A stretch of 64,000 nucleotides of DNA from Cryobacterium sp. SO2 (GTDB lineage Bacteria > Actinomycetota > Actinomycetes > Actinomycetales > Microbacteriaceae), in contig NZ_CP117849.1 in assembly GCF_026151165.2 (NCBI RefSeq), positions 2,418,001 to 2,482,000 on the forward strand. Reading direction: 5' to 3'. The translations under genes and the position numbers were made by a program. The notes below the pieces were generated by a model that was given only the letters and a program-made list of their open reading frames with translations, did no database searches and was not told the DNA's origin. This document shows positions 25,249 to 33,949 of this stretch, in pieces. The number at the start of each line of letters is the position of its first letter. Position 1 is the stretch's first letter.

Positions 25249-25443
25249 ATGCCCATCATTGACATCAGTCTCGCCGAAGGCCGAACAGACGAGCAGCTGC
25301 GCGACCTGATGCAGCGCGTGCACAACGCAGTGGAAGAGTGGGGCGCACCAGCATCCAGCATCCGGGTGCTGGTGCGGGAAGTCCCGCCAACACAGTGGCT
25401 ATCAGGCGGGACCACTCTGGCCGAGCTGAGAGGCGTGAAGTAA
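25249..25443 (+). CDS. 4-oxalocrotonate tautomerase-family protein
   Basis: 64 residues starting MPIIDISLAEGRTDEQLRDL; after Met removal Pro1 is the general base of this superfamily. Arg39 of the canonical enzyme aligns near SSIRVLVREVP. It acts on small enol or keto acids. CTGGAGGC lies before the ATG, 27 bp after the isochorismatase-like gene, so the two are co-transcribed, suggesting a small aromatic or keto-acid degradative function. Confidence 0.85.
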   Translation: MPIIDISLAEGRTDEQLRDLMQRVHNAVEEWGAPASSIRVLVREVPPTQWLSGGTTLAELRGVK

Positions 25444-25534
25444 CGCCGCGAGACCTTCAACGCGCCGAAGCGGCTGAAGGCGCTACGGGTCAAGCGTCCC
25501 CTGGATGGCGGCGAGGTTTTGCCCGATTACCGGC

Positions 25535-26710
25535 TCAGGAATGCGGGGCTGGTCGTGGAGCAAGCTGAACACCGTCTGCCCAGACGTGGGAGACCGCGAG
25601 ATCGCTCGTGAGCCCGACGAGGTCTGCGGCGAACCCCGGGGCCAGGTAGCCGAGTCGATCGTCCAGCCCGAGCGCAGCGGCGGGAGTGGCAGTCAGCGCG
25701 GTGACGGCGTCTGTCAGGCTCAGGCCGAGACGACCGACGGCCATTCGCAGTGCCGCATCCTGGGTGAGGGTTGAGCCCGCGATAGTGTCAGATCCCTCGA
25801 CGCGTGCGATGCCGTTTGCGACGGTCACGTTCAGCGAACCGAGCAGATAGGCGCCGTCCGGGGATCCCGCGGCGGCCATGGCATCCGTGATCAGGGCGAC
25901 TCGTCCCGGTACTGCCTGAAACAGGGTGCGCGCCACGATCGGGGCGACGTGAATGCCGTCGAGGATGAGTTCCACTGTGACCCGGTCGTCGTCAGCAGCC
26001 GCCATGATCGGTCCCGGTTCGCGGTGGTGGATGCCCGGCATGGCATTGAAGGCGTGCGTGAGTACCGTCGCGCCGGCGTCGAATGCCTTCCGTGTGATGT
26101 CCTGGGTTGCGACGGTATGACCCACCGCGGCGATTACGCCGCCGTCGACGATTTGTCGGATCGCGTCGTAGGCACCCACCAGTTCGGGGGCGATCGTGAT
26201 CTGGGTGAGTACCCCCCGACCGCAATTCAAGAGGTCACCCACGGTCGACCGCGTTGGCTCAAGCAGGTATCCCGGCTGGTGAGCTCCATGGTTATGCGGG
26301 GAGAGGAACGGCCCTTCGAGGTGGGCACCGAGAATCAAGGGATCGTCTGACATCGCTTCCCGAATGGTGTCCAGCGAGCGGGCCAGCATAGCGACGGGGT
26401 TCGCGACAAGACTCAACACGGCGCGGGTCGTACCGTGCTGCCGGTGCATCGCTAGCGCGGCGGCGATGTCGTCCGGCCCGTTGTCGTAGGCCCCCTGCGC
26501 GCCACCGTGCCCGTGGAGGTCGATGAAGCCGGGAACCAGCGTCGTTTGCCCTAAGTCGAGCACGCGGTGCGCGGCCGGCGCATCCGGTCCGCTGCCGACA
26601 GCGTGGATGGTGTTGCCGGTGATGAGTACCCAGGCGTCCTCGAGAGTTCTGCGCGCGTCCACCGCGCGCGCTGCGCGGATGAGTGTCGTCCGCGGAACCG
26701 CCTCCGTCAA
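25535..26710 (-). CDS. nagA: N-acetylglucosamine-6-phosphate deacetylase
   Basis: 391-residue amidohydrolase that converts GlcNAc-6-P to GlcN-6-P and acetate. Metal and active-site motifs in order: FIDLHGHGG, LGAHLEGPFLSP, AVGHTVATQ, LTHAFNAMPGIHHREPG, DGIH and LITDAMAAAG. The start is TTG at 26710, overlapping the nagB stop (TTGA), so translation is coupled. It is the last gene of the sialic-acid operon. Length matches the family (about 380-400). Confidence 0.93.
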   Translation of the reverse strand: MTEAVPRTTLIRAARAVDARRTLEDAWVLITGNTIHAVGSGPDAPAAHRVLDLGQTTLVPGFIDLHGHGGAQGAYDNGPDDIAAALAMHRQHGTTRAVLSLVANPVAMLARSLDTIREAMSDDPLILGAHLEGPFLSPHNHGAHQPGYLLEPTRSTVGDLLNCGRGVLTQITIAPELVGAYDAIRQIVDGGVIAAVGHTVATQDITRKAFDAGATVLTHAFNAMPGIHHREPGPIMAAADDDRVTVELILDGIHVAPIVARTLFQAVPGRVALITDAMAAAGSPDGAYLLGSLNVTVANGIARVEGSDTIAGSTLTQDAALRMAVGRLGLSLTDAVTALTATPAAALGLDDRLGYLAPGFAADLVGLTSDLAVSHVWADGVQLAPRPAPHS

Positions 26711-27492
26711 TGCTCTACCTGCCAGGCCGGCTTATTGGCGTACGTGTACCGGTAGTAGTCAGCGAGCTGCAGATCTGCCGCCGCCTCCTCGTCAAGGACG
26801 ACTGTGGCGTGCTCGTGTAGCTGCAGGGCACTGCCGGGTACGAAGGAACTGAGTGGGCCTTCGATCGCTGCGGCGACTGCTTGAGCCTTTGCCGAGCCGT
26901 GCGCCACCAGCACAACCTGCCGAGCCTCAAGGATCGTGCCCAAGCCCTGGGTCATGCAGTGCATGGGCACCTGTTCGATGGAGTCGAAGAAGCGTGCATT
27001 GTCTTGCCTCGTCAGTGGGGCGAGCGTTTTGATCCGGGTCCGAGACGCGAAGGACGACGTCGGTTCGTTGAAGCCGATGTGCCCGTTGGCGCCGATGCCG
27101 AGAATTTGCACATCGATCCCGCCGGCGGCTCGGATGGCTGCGTCGTAGTCCTTCGCGGCGGATTCGAGGTCGACGGCGCGGCCGTCGGGCACGCTGACGC
27201 GCGTGGGTTCGAAGCCCAGGGGCGCGACGACATCACGCGCGATCACGCTGGCGTACGACTCCGGGTGTTCGAGCGGGATGCCCACATACTCGTCGAGGGC
27301 GAATCCGCGCGCATGGGCGAACGTTATTTCCCCGGCCTGGACCCGTCGTCTCAAATCGACGTAAATCCCCTGGGGACTCGATCCGGTGGCGAGCCCGATG
27401 ACTGCCGACGGATTCTGCGCGACGACGGTGGCGACTTTGGCCGCCGCGACGCGGCCGACCTCGGCCGGCGAGGCCACGATGATGATTTCCAT
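26707..27492 (-). CDS. nagB: Glucosamine-6-phosphate deaminase
   Basis: 261 residues, NagB isomerase/deaminase producing fructose-6-P and ammonia. MEIIIVASPAEVGRVAA at the N-terminus, GLATGSSPQGIY, FALDEYVG and ILGIGANGHIGFNEP are diagnostic. The start at 27492 is set by AGAAGGAGAAG; a longer frame to 27531 is less likely. No allosteric extension is seen. Eighth gene of the sialic-acid operon, between nanE and nagA. Confidence 0.93.
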   Translation of the reverse strand: MEIIIVASPAEVGRVAAAKVATVVAQNPSAVIGLATGSSPQGIYVDLRRRVQAGEITFAHARGFALDEYVGIPLEHPESYASVIARDVVAPLGFEPTRVSVPDGRAVDLESAAKDYDAAIRAAGGIDVQILGIGANGHIGFNEPTSSFASRTRIKTLAPLTRQDNARFFDSIEQVPMHCMTQGLGTILEARQVVLVAHGSAKAQAVAAAIEGPLSSFVPGSALQLHEHATVVLDEEAAADLQLADYYRYTYANKPAWQVEH

Positions 27493-27537
27493 GGTGTTTC
27501 TTCTCCTTCTAGCCTGAGCACAACGGCTCATGGACTA

Positions 27538-28215
27538 TTAACGTGCGACGGATTCCGCGAACCAGTTGGTGATTGTGGTTGGATGCGTGATGGCCGTGCC
27601 CACGACCACCGCGAACGCCCCGGCATCGACGCATGCCGAAGCCTGGTCGGGTGTGTGCACCCGCCCCTCGGCGATCACCGGGATCGGCAACACCGAGGCG
27701 AGGATGCGCAGCACCTCCAGGTCGGGTCCGTCGGTCTTGGGCCGTTCACCGGTGTAGCCGCACAGGGTGGTGCCCACGCAGTCGGCACCGGCCTCGAAGG
27801 CGGCGATGCCGTCGGCCGCCGAGCCGACATCCGCCATCACCAGGGCGCCAGTCTGATCGTGGATGCGGGCGATCGTCTGCGCCAGGCTGAGTCCGTCAGG
27901 CCGGGCCCGGCGGGTGCCGTCGATGGCCACGATCTCGGCGCCAGCCTCAACCACGGCCAAGGCATGTCTGAGCGACGGAGTGATGAACACGTCGTCAACT
28001 CCGTCCTTCCACAGACCGATCTGTGGCAGCGCCACCCGCTGGTGGATCGACCGGATGTCGTCGAGGCCCTGGGCGCGGATGCCCACCGCGCCGCCGCGCA
28101 CCGCTGCCTCGGCGATCTGGGTCATCGTCTCGGGGTGCCGCATGGGCTCGTTCGGGTAGGCCTGGCACGAAACAATGAGGCCGCCCTTGAGCGTGCCGAG
28201 GAGAGGGTGGGGCAT
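27538..28215 (-). CDS. nanE: N-acylglucosamine-6-phosphate 2-epimerase
   Basis: 225-residue TIM barrel that converts ManNAc-6-P to GlcNAc-6-P. GGLIVSCQAYPNEPMRHPE, GAVGIRAQG, IGLWKDG, EIVAIDGTRRARPDG and VIAEGRVHTPDQA mark the NanE family. The start at 28215 follows a 59-bp gap after nanK; the N-terminus has a complete first strand. Links sialic-acid cleavage to the Nag enzymes encoded downstream. Confidence 0.93.
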   Translation of the reverse strand: MPHPLLGTLKGGLIVSCQAYPNEPMRHPETMTQIAEAAVRGGAVGIRAQGLDDIRSIHQRVALPQIGLWKDGVDDVFITPSLRHALAVVEAGAEIVAIDGTRRARPDGLSLAQTIARIHDQTGALVMADVGSAADGIAAFEAGADCVGTTLCGYTGERPKTDGPDLEVLRILASVLPIPVIAEGRVHTPDQASACVDAGAFAVVVGTAITHPTTITNWFAESVAR

Positions 28216-28274
28216 GGCGGGGATCCGTTCGAAGTGTTGAGGTGTCGGTGCGGGTAACGAACGACGGGGCGCCG

Positions 28275-29207
28275 TCACGAGGAAAGACGAGCGACCGCCG
28301 GCGCGGCGAGCAGAGAGGCCGCGCCGACGATGGCCGAGTCGGCGCCAAGCCGCGTGGGCACGATGTGGCAGCCGGCCAGAAGGCCCAGCGCTTCGGCGCG
28401 GGCGTGGCTTTCCATCACGGTCCACCAGCGCGGGCCGGCGGCGGCCAGCCCGCCGCCCACGATCACGATGTCGGGGTCGACGCTGTTGATCAGGCCGCCG
28501 AGGGCGCGTCCGAGGGCGGATGCGGCGACGTCGATGATCTCGGCCGCCAGCGTGTCACCCGCGTCGGCCCGGGCGAAGATCTCCTGGGTGTTCCGGACCG
28601 GGCTGCCGCCGTGGCGCAGGTAGGCGTCGAGGATGGCGGGGCCGGACGCGATGACCTCGAGGTGACCGGTTCCGCCGCAGGTGCAGGCCAGACCGGCCGC
28701 CTCGGCGGCGGGCAGGTGGCCGTAGTGGCCGGCGGCGCCGTGCCGGCCGGACTGCAGCACGCCGTCGATCACCAGCGCACCGCCGATTCCGGTGCCGGCG
28801 GCGAGCACCAGCACGGTGCGTTCGCCCCGGCCGGCACCGTGCACGGCCTCGCCGAGGGCGTGGGCGTGCACGTCGTTGACGGTGGCGACCGGCAGGCCCA
28901 GCCGGTCTTCGATCTCGGCGCCGAGCCGTGTTCCGGTCCAGCCGGGCAGGGAGTTCGTGGCGAATTGAACGGTGCGGCTGACCGGGTCGATCACGCCGGC
29001 CGCGCCGATTCCGCAGCCGGCCAGGGGTGCGCCGGCTGCGGATTCGGTGAGGCGGGTGGCGAGGTCGACGATGGTCTGCAGCACGGCCGCGGGGCCTTTC
29101 GCCGCGGGTGTCGGCGCCGAAACCCGCCGGATGACGGTGCCATCGGCGGCGACGAGGCCCGCGGCGGTCTTGGTGCCGCCGAGATCGACGCCGATGACGA
29201 GGCTCAT
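28275..29207 (-). CDS. nanK: ROK-family kinase, probable N-acetylmannosamine kinase
   Basis: 310-residue ROK sugar kinase. The ATP phosphate motif GVDLGGTKTAAG opens the protein, NDVHAHALGE is the catalytic region, and GHYGHLP with CTCGGTGHLE forms the ROK zinc site (His replaces the last usual Cys). Operon position between nanA and nanE makes ManNAc phosphorylation the obvious reaction; GlcNAc or glucose specificity cannot be excluded. Overlaps nanA by 4 bp. Confidence 0.88.
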   Translation of the reverse strand: MSLVIGVDLGGTKTAAGLVAADGTVIRRVSAPTPAAKGPAAVLQTIVDLATRLTESAAGAPLAGCGIGAAGVIDPVSRTVQFATNSLPGWTGTRLGAEIEDRLGLPVATVNDVHAHALGEAVHGAGRGERTVLVLAAGTGIGGALVIDGVLQSGRHGAAGHYGHLPAAEAAGLACTCGGTGHLEVIASGPAILDAYLRHGGSPVRNTQEIFARADAGDTLAAEIIDVAASALGRALGGLINSVDPDIVIVGGGLAAAGPRWWTVMESHARAEALGLLAGCHIVPTRLGADSAIVGAASLLAAPAVARLSS

Positions 29208-30130
29208 CGCACCAAGAGGCCCGCGCGGTCGACGATGGCTTCGATGCGCTCGACGGTCTCGCCGGTGAGGGCGGGAACCGGCGGCGACATCCGGTTGGTC
29301 GCGATGATGCCGAGGTGCGCGAGCGCGGTCTTGAACGCGCCGAGACCGGCGGCCTCGCCGCTCACGCCGGAGGCCTGGAAGACGATCTCGAACAGTTCAG
29401 ACAGCTCATCCTGGATGCGGCGGACGGCGACCCAGTCGCCAGCCTTGGCCGCGGCGACCAGGTCGACGTAGCGCTTCGGGTCGACGTTGCCGAGTCCGGG
29501 AACGACGCCGTCGGCGCCGAGCAGCAGGGCACCGTCGACGACGACCTCGTGACCGGTGAACAGAACGAGCGGGCTGCCGGCGGCACGGTTGGCCATCACC
29601 AGTCGGCGGAACGCGACGTCGTCGCCGCTGGAGTCTTTCACGCCGGCGATGATGCCCTCGGTACCCAGGCGCACGAGCATCTCGAGACCGAGCTTGTTGT
29701 GCACCCGCACCGGAACGTCGTAGGCGAAGATCGGCAGATCGGTGGCGGCGGCGAGCAGGCGGAAGTGCGTCTCGATCTCGGCCTGGTTGGGCAGGGTGTA
29801 GAACGGGGCGGTAGCCACGATGGCGTCAACGCCGGCGGCTTCGGCCAGGCGGATCTGCTGCACGACCCGGGCAGGGGTCATGTCGTTGACGCCGGTGAGT
29901 ACCTTGACCCGGCCGGCGGCGATGCGCACGGCTTCGCTGAGGATGAGCGAACGGTCCGCGTCGGAGAGGAAGGCGACTTCGCCCGAGGAACCCAGCACGA
30001 ACAGGCCGTCGACACCGGCGTCGATGAGGTGGTTCACAAGACGCTCGAACGATTCGAGGTCGATCGCGCCGTCGGCGGTGAGCGGGGTGACGAGGGGCGG
30101 GACGACTCCGCCGAAGGTGGAAACTGACAT
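29204..30130 (-). CDS. nanA: DHDPS-family aldolase, probable N-acetylneuraminate lyase
   Basis: 308-residue class I aldolase of the DapA/NanA family. The Schiff-base Lys is in AGVKDSSGD, the catalytic Tyr in IFAYDVPVRV, and GSSGEVAFLS is the carboxylate-binding loop. It would split Neu5Ac into ManNAc and pyruvate; the assignment rests on operon context because the fold is shared with DHDPS and KDG aldolases. CAGGAG upstream fixes the start at 30130, 20 bp after the transporter ATPase gene. Confidence 0.87.
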   Translation of the reverse strand: MSVSTFGGVVPPLVTPLTADGAIDLESFERLVNHLIDAGVDGLFVLGSSGEVAFLSDADRSLILSEAVRIAAGRVKVLTGVNDMTPARVVQQIRLAEAAGVDAIVATAPFYTLPNQAEIETHFRLLAAATDLPIFAYDVPVRVHNKLGLEMLVRLGTEGIIAGVKDSSGDDVAFRRLVMANRAAGSPLVLFTGHEVVVDGALLLGADGVVPGLGNVDPKRYVDLVAAAKAGDWVAVRRIQDELSELFEIVFQASGVSGEAAGLGAFKTALAHLGIIATNRMSPPVPALTGETVERIEAIVDRAGLLVR

Positions 30131-30149
30131 GGATGAACTCCTGATTTCG

Positions 30150-30953
30150 TTAGTTATGGATGAGAAGGCTGGGGGCCGCACCGAGCAGGGTGCGGGTGTA
30201 GGCGTCGGCCGGGTTGCGGAATACCTGCTCGGCGGGGCCCTCCTCGACCACACGGCCGGACTTCATGACCACGATGCGGTCCGAGACGTACCGCACGGTC
30301 TGGATGTCGTGCGAGATGAACGCCATGCCGAGGTTGAGGCCCACCTTGAGGTCGCTGAGCAGGTTGAGGATCTGGGCGCGCACCGAGACATCCAGGGCGC
30401 TGGTCGGCTCGTCGGCCACGATGATGTCGGGCTCGAGGGCGAGCGCCCGGGCGATGGCCACCCGCTGGCGCTGCCCGCCGGAGACCTGACCCGGGAACAC
30501 GTCGCTGGTGGAGGCCGGCAGGCCGACGAGGTGCAGAAGCTCCCGCACCCGGGCCTCCCGCTGCGCCAGGGTGCCGATTCCGTGCACCCGCAGCGGGTCC
30601 ATCAGCACGTCGTGCACCGTCATCCGGGCGTTCAGTGCGGTGGATGGGTCCTGGAAGATGATCGACACCGACTTGCCGTAGGCCTTGGCGGTGGCCCGGT
30701 CGCGCTTGACGATGTTGCGGCCGTTGAACGACACGGTGCCGCTGGTGGGCTCCTGCAGCCCCACCATCACCCGGGCCAGGGTGGACTTGCCGCAACCGGA
30801 CTCCCCCACGATGCCGATGGTCTCGCCGCGGTTGAGGGTGAGGCTCACCCCGTTGACGGCATGCACCTTGTCGCGACGGAACAGGGTGCCGGTGCGAGCG
30901 GTGTGGATGACGTGGATGTCGTCGAGCCGAAGGATCTCGCTGCTGGTAGTCAT
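30150..30953 (-). CDS. Peptide/opine-type ABC transporter ATPase (SiaI/SatD-like)
   Basis: 267-residue OppF/DppF-class ATPase: Walker A GESGCGKST, Q-loop FQDPSTALNARMTV, signature VSGGQRQRVAIARAL, Walker B IIVADEPTSALD, FISHDI. The usual C-terminal oligopeptide extension is short. It overlaps the permease-ATPase fusion gene by 4 bp. In Haemophilus ducreyi (Sat) and Corynebacterium glutamicum (Sia), transporters of this class import sialic acid. Confidence 0.9.
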   Translation of the reverse strand: MTTSSEILRLDDIHVIHTARTGTLFRRDKVHAVNGVSLTLNRGETIGIVGESGCGKSTLARVMVGLQEPTSGTVSFNGRNIVKRDRATAKAYGKSVSIIFQDPSTALNARMTVHDVLMDPLRVHGIGTLAQREARVRELLHLVGLPASTSDVFPGQVSGGQRQRVAIARALALEPDIIVADEPTSALDVSVRAQILNLLSDLKVGLNLGMAFISHDIQTVRYVSDRIVVMKSGRVVEEGPAEQVFRNPADAYTRTLLGAAPSLLIHN

Positions 30954-32935
30954 CGGGTGGTCTCCAGTTCGTCATCCGGTGCCAGGAGGGCATCGTTGTG
31001 GGTGGACACGAGGTGCAGGGTGCCGGTGACCGGGCGCAGCTCCGGGCGGGTGGCCCGAACCGCGTCACCGGTGCGTGACCGGGGCGCGAACCTGTCGCCG
31101 GTGGCGAAGTCGCGCGGTGACGGCACTGTGCCGGGGATCTGGTGCAGCCGGGTGGCGCCGTCCTCGATCGACAGCACCGAGCCGAGCAGGCCGCGGGTGT
31201 ACTCGTGCCGGGGGCTCATCAGCAGCGCGGTGGTCGGCGCGGATTCCACCACCTGGCCGGCGTACATCACGGTGATCCGGTGCGCCAGCTCCGCAACGAG
31301 GGCGAGGTCGTGGCTCACGAACACCATGGCGAAGCCGAGCTTCTCGCGCAGGTCGTTGAGCAGGTCGATCACCTGCGCCTGCACGGTCACGTCCAGCGCG
31401 GTGGTGGGTTCGTCGGCCACGATCAGCTTGGGGTTACGGGTGAGCGCCATGGCGATCAGCACTCGCTGGCGTTGCCCGCCCGACAGCTCGTGCGGGTAGC
31501 TCTTCAGGGTGCGGTCCGGGTCCAGGCCCACCAGCTCGAGCAGCTCCCGGGCGCTGCGGGTGCCGCCGCGCTTGATCAGCTGGCCGAGCTGGGTGCGCAC
31601 CAGCATCGACGGGTTGAGCGAGCTCAACGCATCCTGGTACACCATCGCCATCTCGTGGCCGAGCAGGGCCTGCCGGTCCTTGCGCGGCATGGTGAGCAGG
31701 TCGCGGCCCTCGAACAGGATCTGCCCGGTGATCTCGGCGGTGTCGGGCAGAAGGCCCATGATGGCCAGGCTGGTGATGCTCTTGCCGCAGCCGGACTCGC
31801 CGACCAGGGCCATGGTCTCGCCGGGGCGCACCGAGAAGCTCACGTTGTCGACCACGGCGACGTCGCCGTGCCGGTTGGGGAAGCGGATGCTCAGGTTCTT
31901 CACCTCGAGCAGCGGAGCGGCGTCGCCGGTGAACACCAGCCGGTCGGTGCGGGTGGACTCGATCAGCCGCAGCTGGGCGAGGTGCACCTCGAGGGGCACG
32001 GATGGCGCGGCGACCTCGATCGTGGACACCGTCATGGTGGTGGCGCTGTCGGCGGCGGACACGGCCGCTACGGCTGTGGAGTTCTTCGTGGCCGGTTTCA
32101 CCAGCGCGTCGGTGAGGCCCTCGGCGAGGATGTTCAGCGACAGCACGGTGATCAGGATGAGCATGCCGGGGAAGAACGTCGCCCACCAGCCGCCGCTGAG
32201 CAGCAGGTTGCGGCCGGAGGAGATGACGTTGCCCCACGACGGCGCCGGGTCCTGCACGCCGGCGCCGATGAACGACAGGCTCGCCTCGAACACGATCGCG
32301 TCGGCGACGAGCACGGTGACGAACACCATGATCGGGGCCGCGCAGTTGCGGGCGACGTGCCAGAACAGGATGTGCGGCAACCGGGCGCCCATCACGCGTT
32401 CGGCGGAGACGTAGTCCTCACCGAACTGGGCCATCACGTTGGCGCGCACGATCCGGGCGATCTGCGGCACATAGAGGAACGCGATGGTGCAGATCAGGAT
32501 CGGCAATTCCTTGCCGAACACGGCGACGAACACGATCGCGAGGGCGATGCCGGGGAAAGACATGATGATGTCGAGGATGCGCATGATGGTCTCGCTGAGC
32601 CAGCGCGACGCGGTGGCGGCGATCGACCCGATGATCGCGCCGAATATCAGCGCGAGGGCGGTGGCACCGAGGCCGATGGCGAGGGAGAACCGGGCGCCGT
32701 AGAGCAGCCGGGAGAAGATGTCGCGGCCATTCCGGTCGGTGCCGAACAGGTGCTCGAACGACGGCGGCAGGGCCGGGATGCCCGACTTGAGCGGGTCGAA
32801 CGGGGCGATGACCGGCGCGAGCAGGGCGACGAGCACGACCAGCCCGAAGAAGGCGAGAGCGATCTTGGAGCCGAGCAGCATGGCGCCGAAGCGCTGGGCG
32901 GGCACGCTCAGCCGTGCGTTGAGTGATCGACGCAT
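30950..32935 (-). CDS. Fused ABC permease-ATPase (SiaG/SatC-like)
   Basis: 661 residues in two domains. About 1-285 is a DppC-type permease (GTDRNGRDIFSRLLYGARFS; coupling loop SAERVMGARLPHILFWHV; five to six helices). A polar, Thr/Ser-rich linker leads to about 345-661, a DppD-type ATPase (GESGCGKSITSLAIMG, LSGGQRQRVLIAMAL, LIVADEPTTALD). Fusion of these subunits is characteristic of the Sat/Sia sialic-acid transporters. It begins 3 bp after the first permease gene. Confidence 0.9.
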   Translation of the reverse strand: MRRSLNARLSVPAQRFGAMLLGSKIALAFFGLVVLVALLAPVIAPFDPLKSGIPALPPSFEHLFGTDRNGRDIFSRLLYGARFSLAIGLGATALALIFGAIIGSIAATASRWLSETIMRILDIIMSFPGIALAIVFVAVFGKELPILICTIAFLYVPQIARIVRANVMAQFGEDYVSAERVMGARLPHILFWHVARNCAAPIMVFVTVLVADAIVFEASLSFIGAGVQDPAPSWGNVISSGRNLLLSGGWWATFFPGMLILITVLSLNILAEGLTDALVKPATKNSTAVAAVSAADSATTMTVSTIEVAAPSVPLEVHLAQLRLIESTRTDRLVFTGDAAPLLEVKNLSIRFPNRHGDVAVVDNVSFSVRPGETMALVGESGCGKSITSLAIMGLLPDTAEITGQILFEGRDLLTMPRKDRQALLGHEMAMVYQDALSSLNPSMLVRTQLGQLIKRGGTRSARELLELVGLDPDRTLKSYPHELSGGQRQRVLIAMALTRNPKLIVADEPTTALDVTVQAQVIDLLNDLREKLGFAMVFVSHDLALVAELAHRITVMYAGQVVESAPTTALLMSPRHEYTRGLLGSVLSIEDGATRLHQIPGTVPSPRDFATGDRFAPRSRTGDAVRATRPELRPVTGTLHLVSTHNDALLAPDDELETTR

Positions 32936-32937
32936 CG

Positions 32938-33891
32938 TTACACCGTCCGAATCCGTGGGTTGATGAGCAGGTAGAGCATGTCGACGATGATGTTGACGAC
33001 CACGAAGGCCAGGGCCACGGTGAGGGTCACGCCCTGCACCAGGTTGATGTCGTTGTTCGTCACGCCGTTGAGGATGAGCTTGCCCATGCCGGGCAGGTCG
33101 AAGATGACCTCGATGATGACCGCGCCGCCAATGAGGTAGCCGACCCGCAGGCCGAGCACCGTCACCGGGGTGATGAGCGCGTTCCGCAGCACGTTGCGGC
33201 TCACCACGACGCTGCGCGGCAGGCCGCTGCCGATGGCGGTGCGCACGTAGTCCCGGTCGAGTTCCTCGACCATCGAGGTGCGCACCACCCGGGTGAGGGA
33301 GGCGGCGACTGGGATGCCGAGCGAGATAGCCGGCAGGATCATGGTGCCCAACCAGCCGGCGAAGGAGTCGTTGATGTTGATGTAGCCGCCGGTGGGCAGC
33401 CAGCCCAGGCCCAGGGCGAAGTTCTGGATCAGCAGGATGGCGAGCCAGAACGACGGCACCGCGATGCCGGCGATCGAGACCACCCGGATGAGTTGGTCAG
33501 GCCAGCGGTCGCGGTAGAGCGCCGCGGTCACGCCGAGGGTGAGCGAGAGCACCACGGCGATGAGCAGGCCCATGATGGTCAGTTGCACGGTGAGGGGGAA
33601 GGCGGAGCCGATCAGGGTGGTCACCTTGCTGGCCGGCGGCACGGTGACGCCGAGGTTGCCCTGCACCAAGTTGGCGAGGAAGGTGAGGTAGCGCACGATC
33701 AGTGGGTCGTTGAGGCCCGCGTCTTCGCGGTAGGCCTCTCTGGCGGTCTCTGACGAGCTCTCCCCGAGGGCGTTGATGGCCGGGTCTCCCGGCGCGAGTT
33801 GCATCACGAAAAAGACCAGGGCGGTGATGCCCAGGATCATGATCGGGAGCACGGCGATTCTTCGGGCCATGAGCCTGAGCAGCGCGGTCAC
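32938..33891 (-). CDS. ABC transporter permease, DppB type (SiaF/SatB-like)
   Basis: 317 residues, six membrane helices. It opens LMARRIAVLPIMILGITALVF, has the large extracytoplasmic loop APGDPAINALGESS and the coupling loop RTAIGSGLPRSVVVSRNVLRNALIT. The GTG start follows AGGAGACATTT. It lies 58 bp downstream of the binding-protein gene, past an 11-bp hairpin likely to trim read-through or protect the upstream message. Confidence 0.9.
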   Translation of the reverse strand: MTALLRLMARRIAVLPIMILGITALVFFVMQLAPGDPAINALGESSSETAREAYREDAGLNDPLIVRYLTFLANLVQGNLGVTVPPASKVTTLIGSAFPLTVQLTIMGLLIAVVLSLTLGVTAALYRDRWPDQLIRVVSIAGIAVPSFWLAILLIQNFALGLGWLPTGGYININDSFAGWLGTMILPAISLGIPVAASLTRVVRTSMVEELDRDYVRTAIGSGLPRSVVVSRNVLRNALITPVTVLGLRVGYLIGGAVIIEVIFDLPGMGKLILNGVTNNDINLVQGVTLTVALAFVVVNIIVDMLYLLINPRIRTV

Positions 33892-33917
33892 AAATGTCTC
33901 CTAAGAAGGAATGGAGT

Positions 33918-33943
33918 GGGGGCCGGCCAGGCGGCCGGCCCCC
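33918..33943 (-). terminator. Intercistronic hairpin between binding-protein and permease genes
   Basis: GGGGGCCGGCC, AGGC loop, GGCCGGCCCCC: a perfect 11-bp stem, no U-run. Placed just after the binding-protein stop, it suits partial termination or 3'-end stabilisation, giving excess binding protein. Confidence 0.65.
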
Positions 33944-33949
33944 GGTGGA

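Noticed and set aside
26881..32926. Several long + strand frames (458, 409, 559 and 594 codons) opposite the nan/sia operon
   Set aside because: Composition is Gly/Arg/His/Asp/Val-rich and repeat-like, typical of antisense shadows; the minus strand carries well-conserved enzymes throughout.
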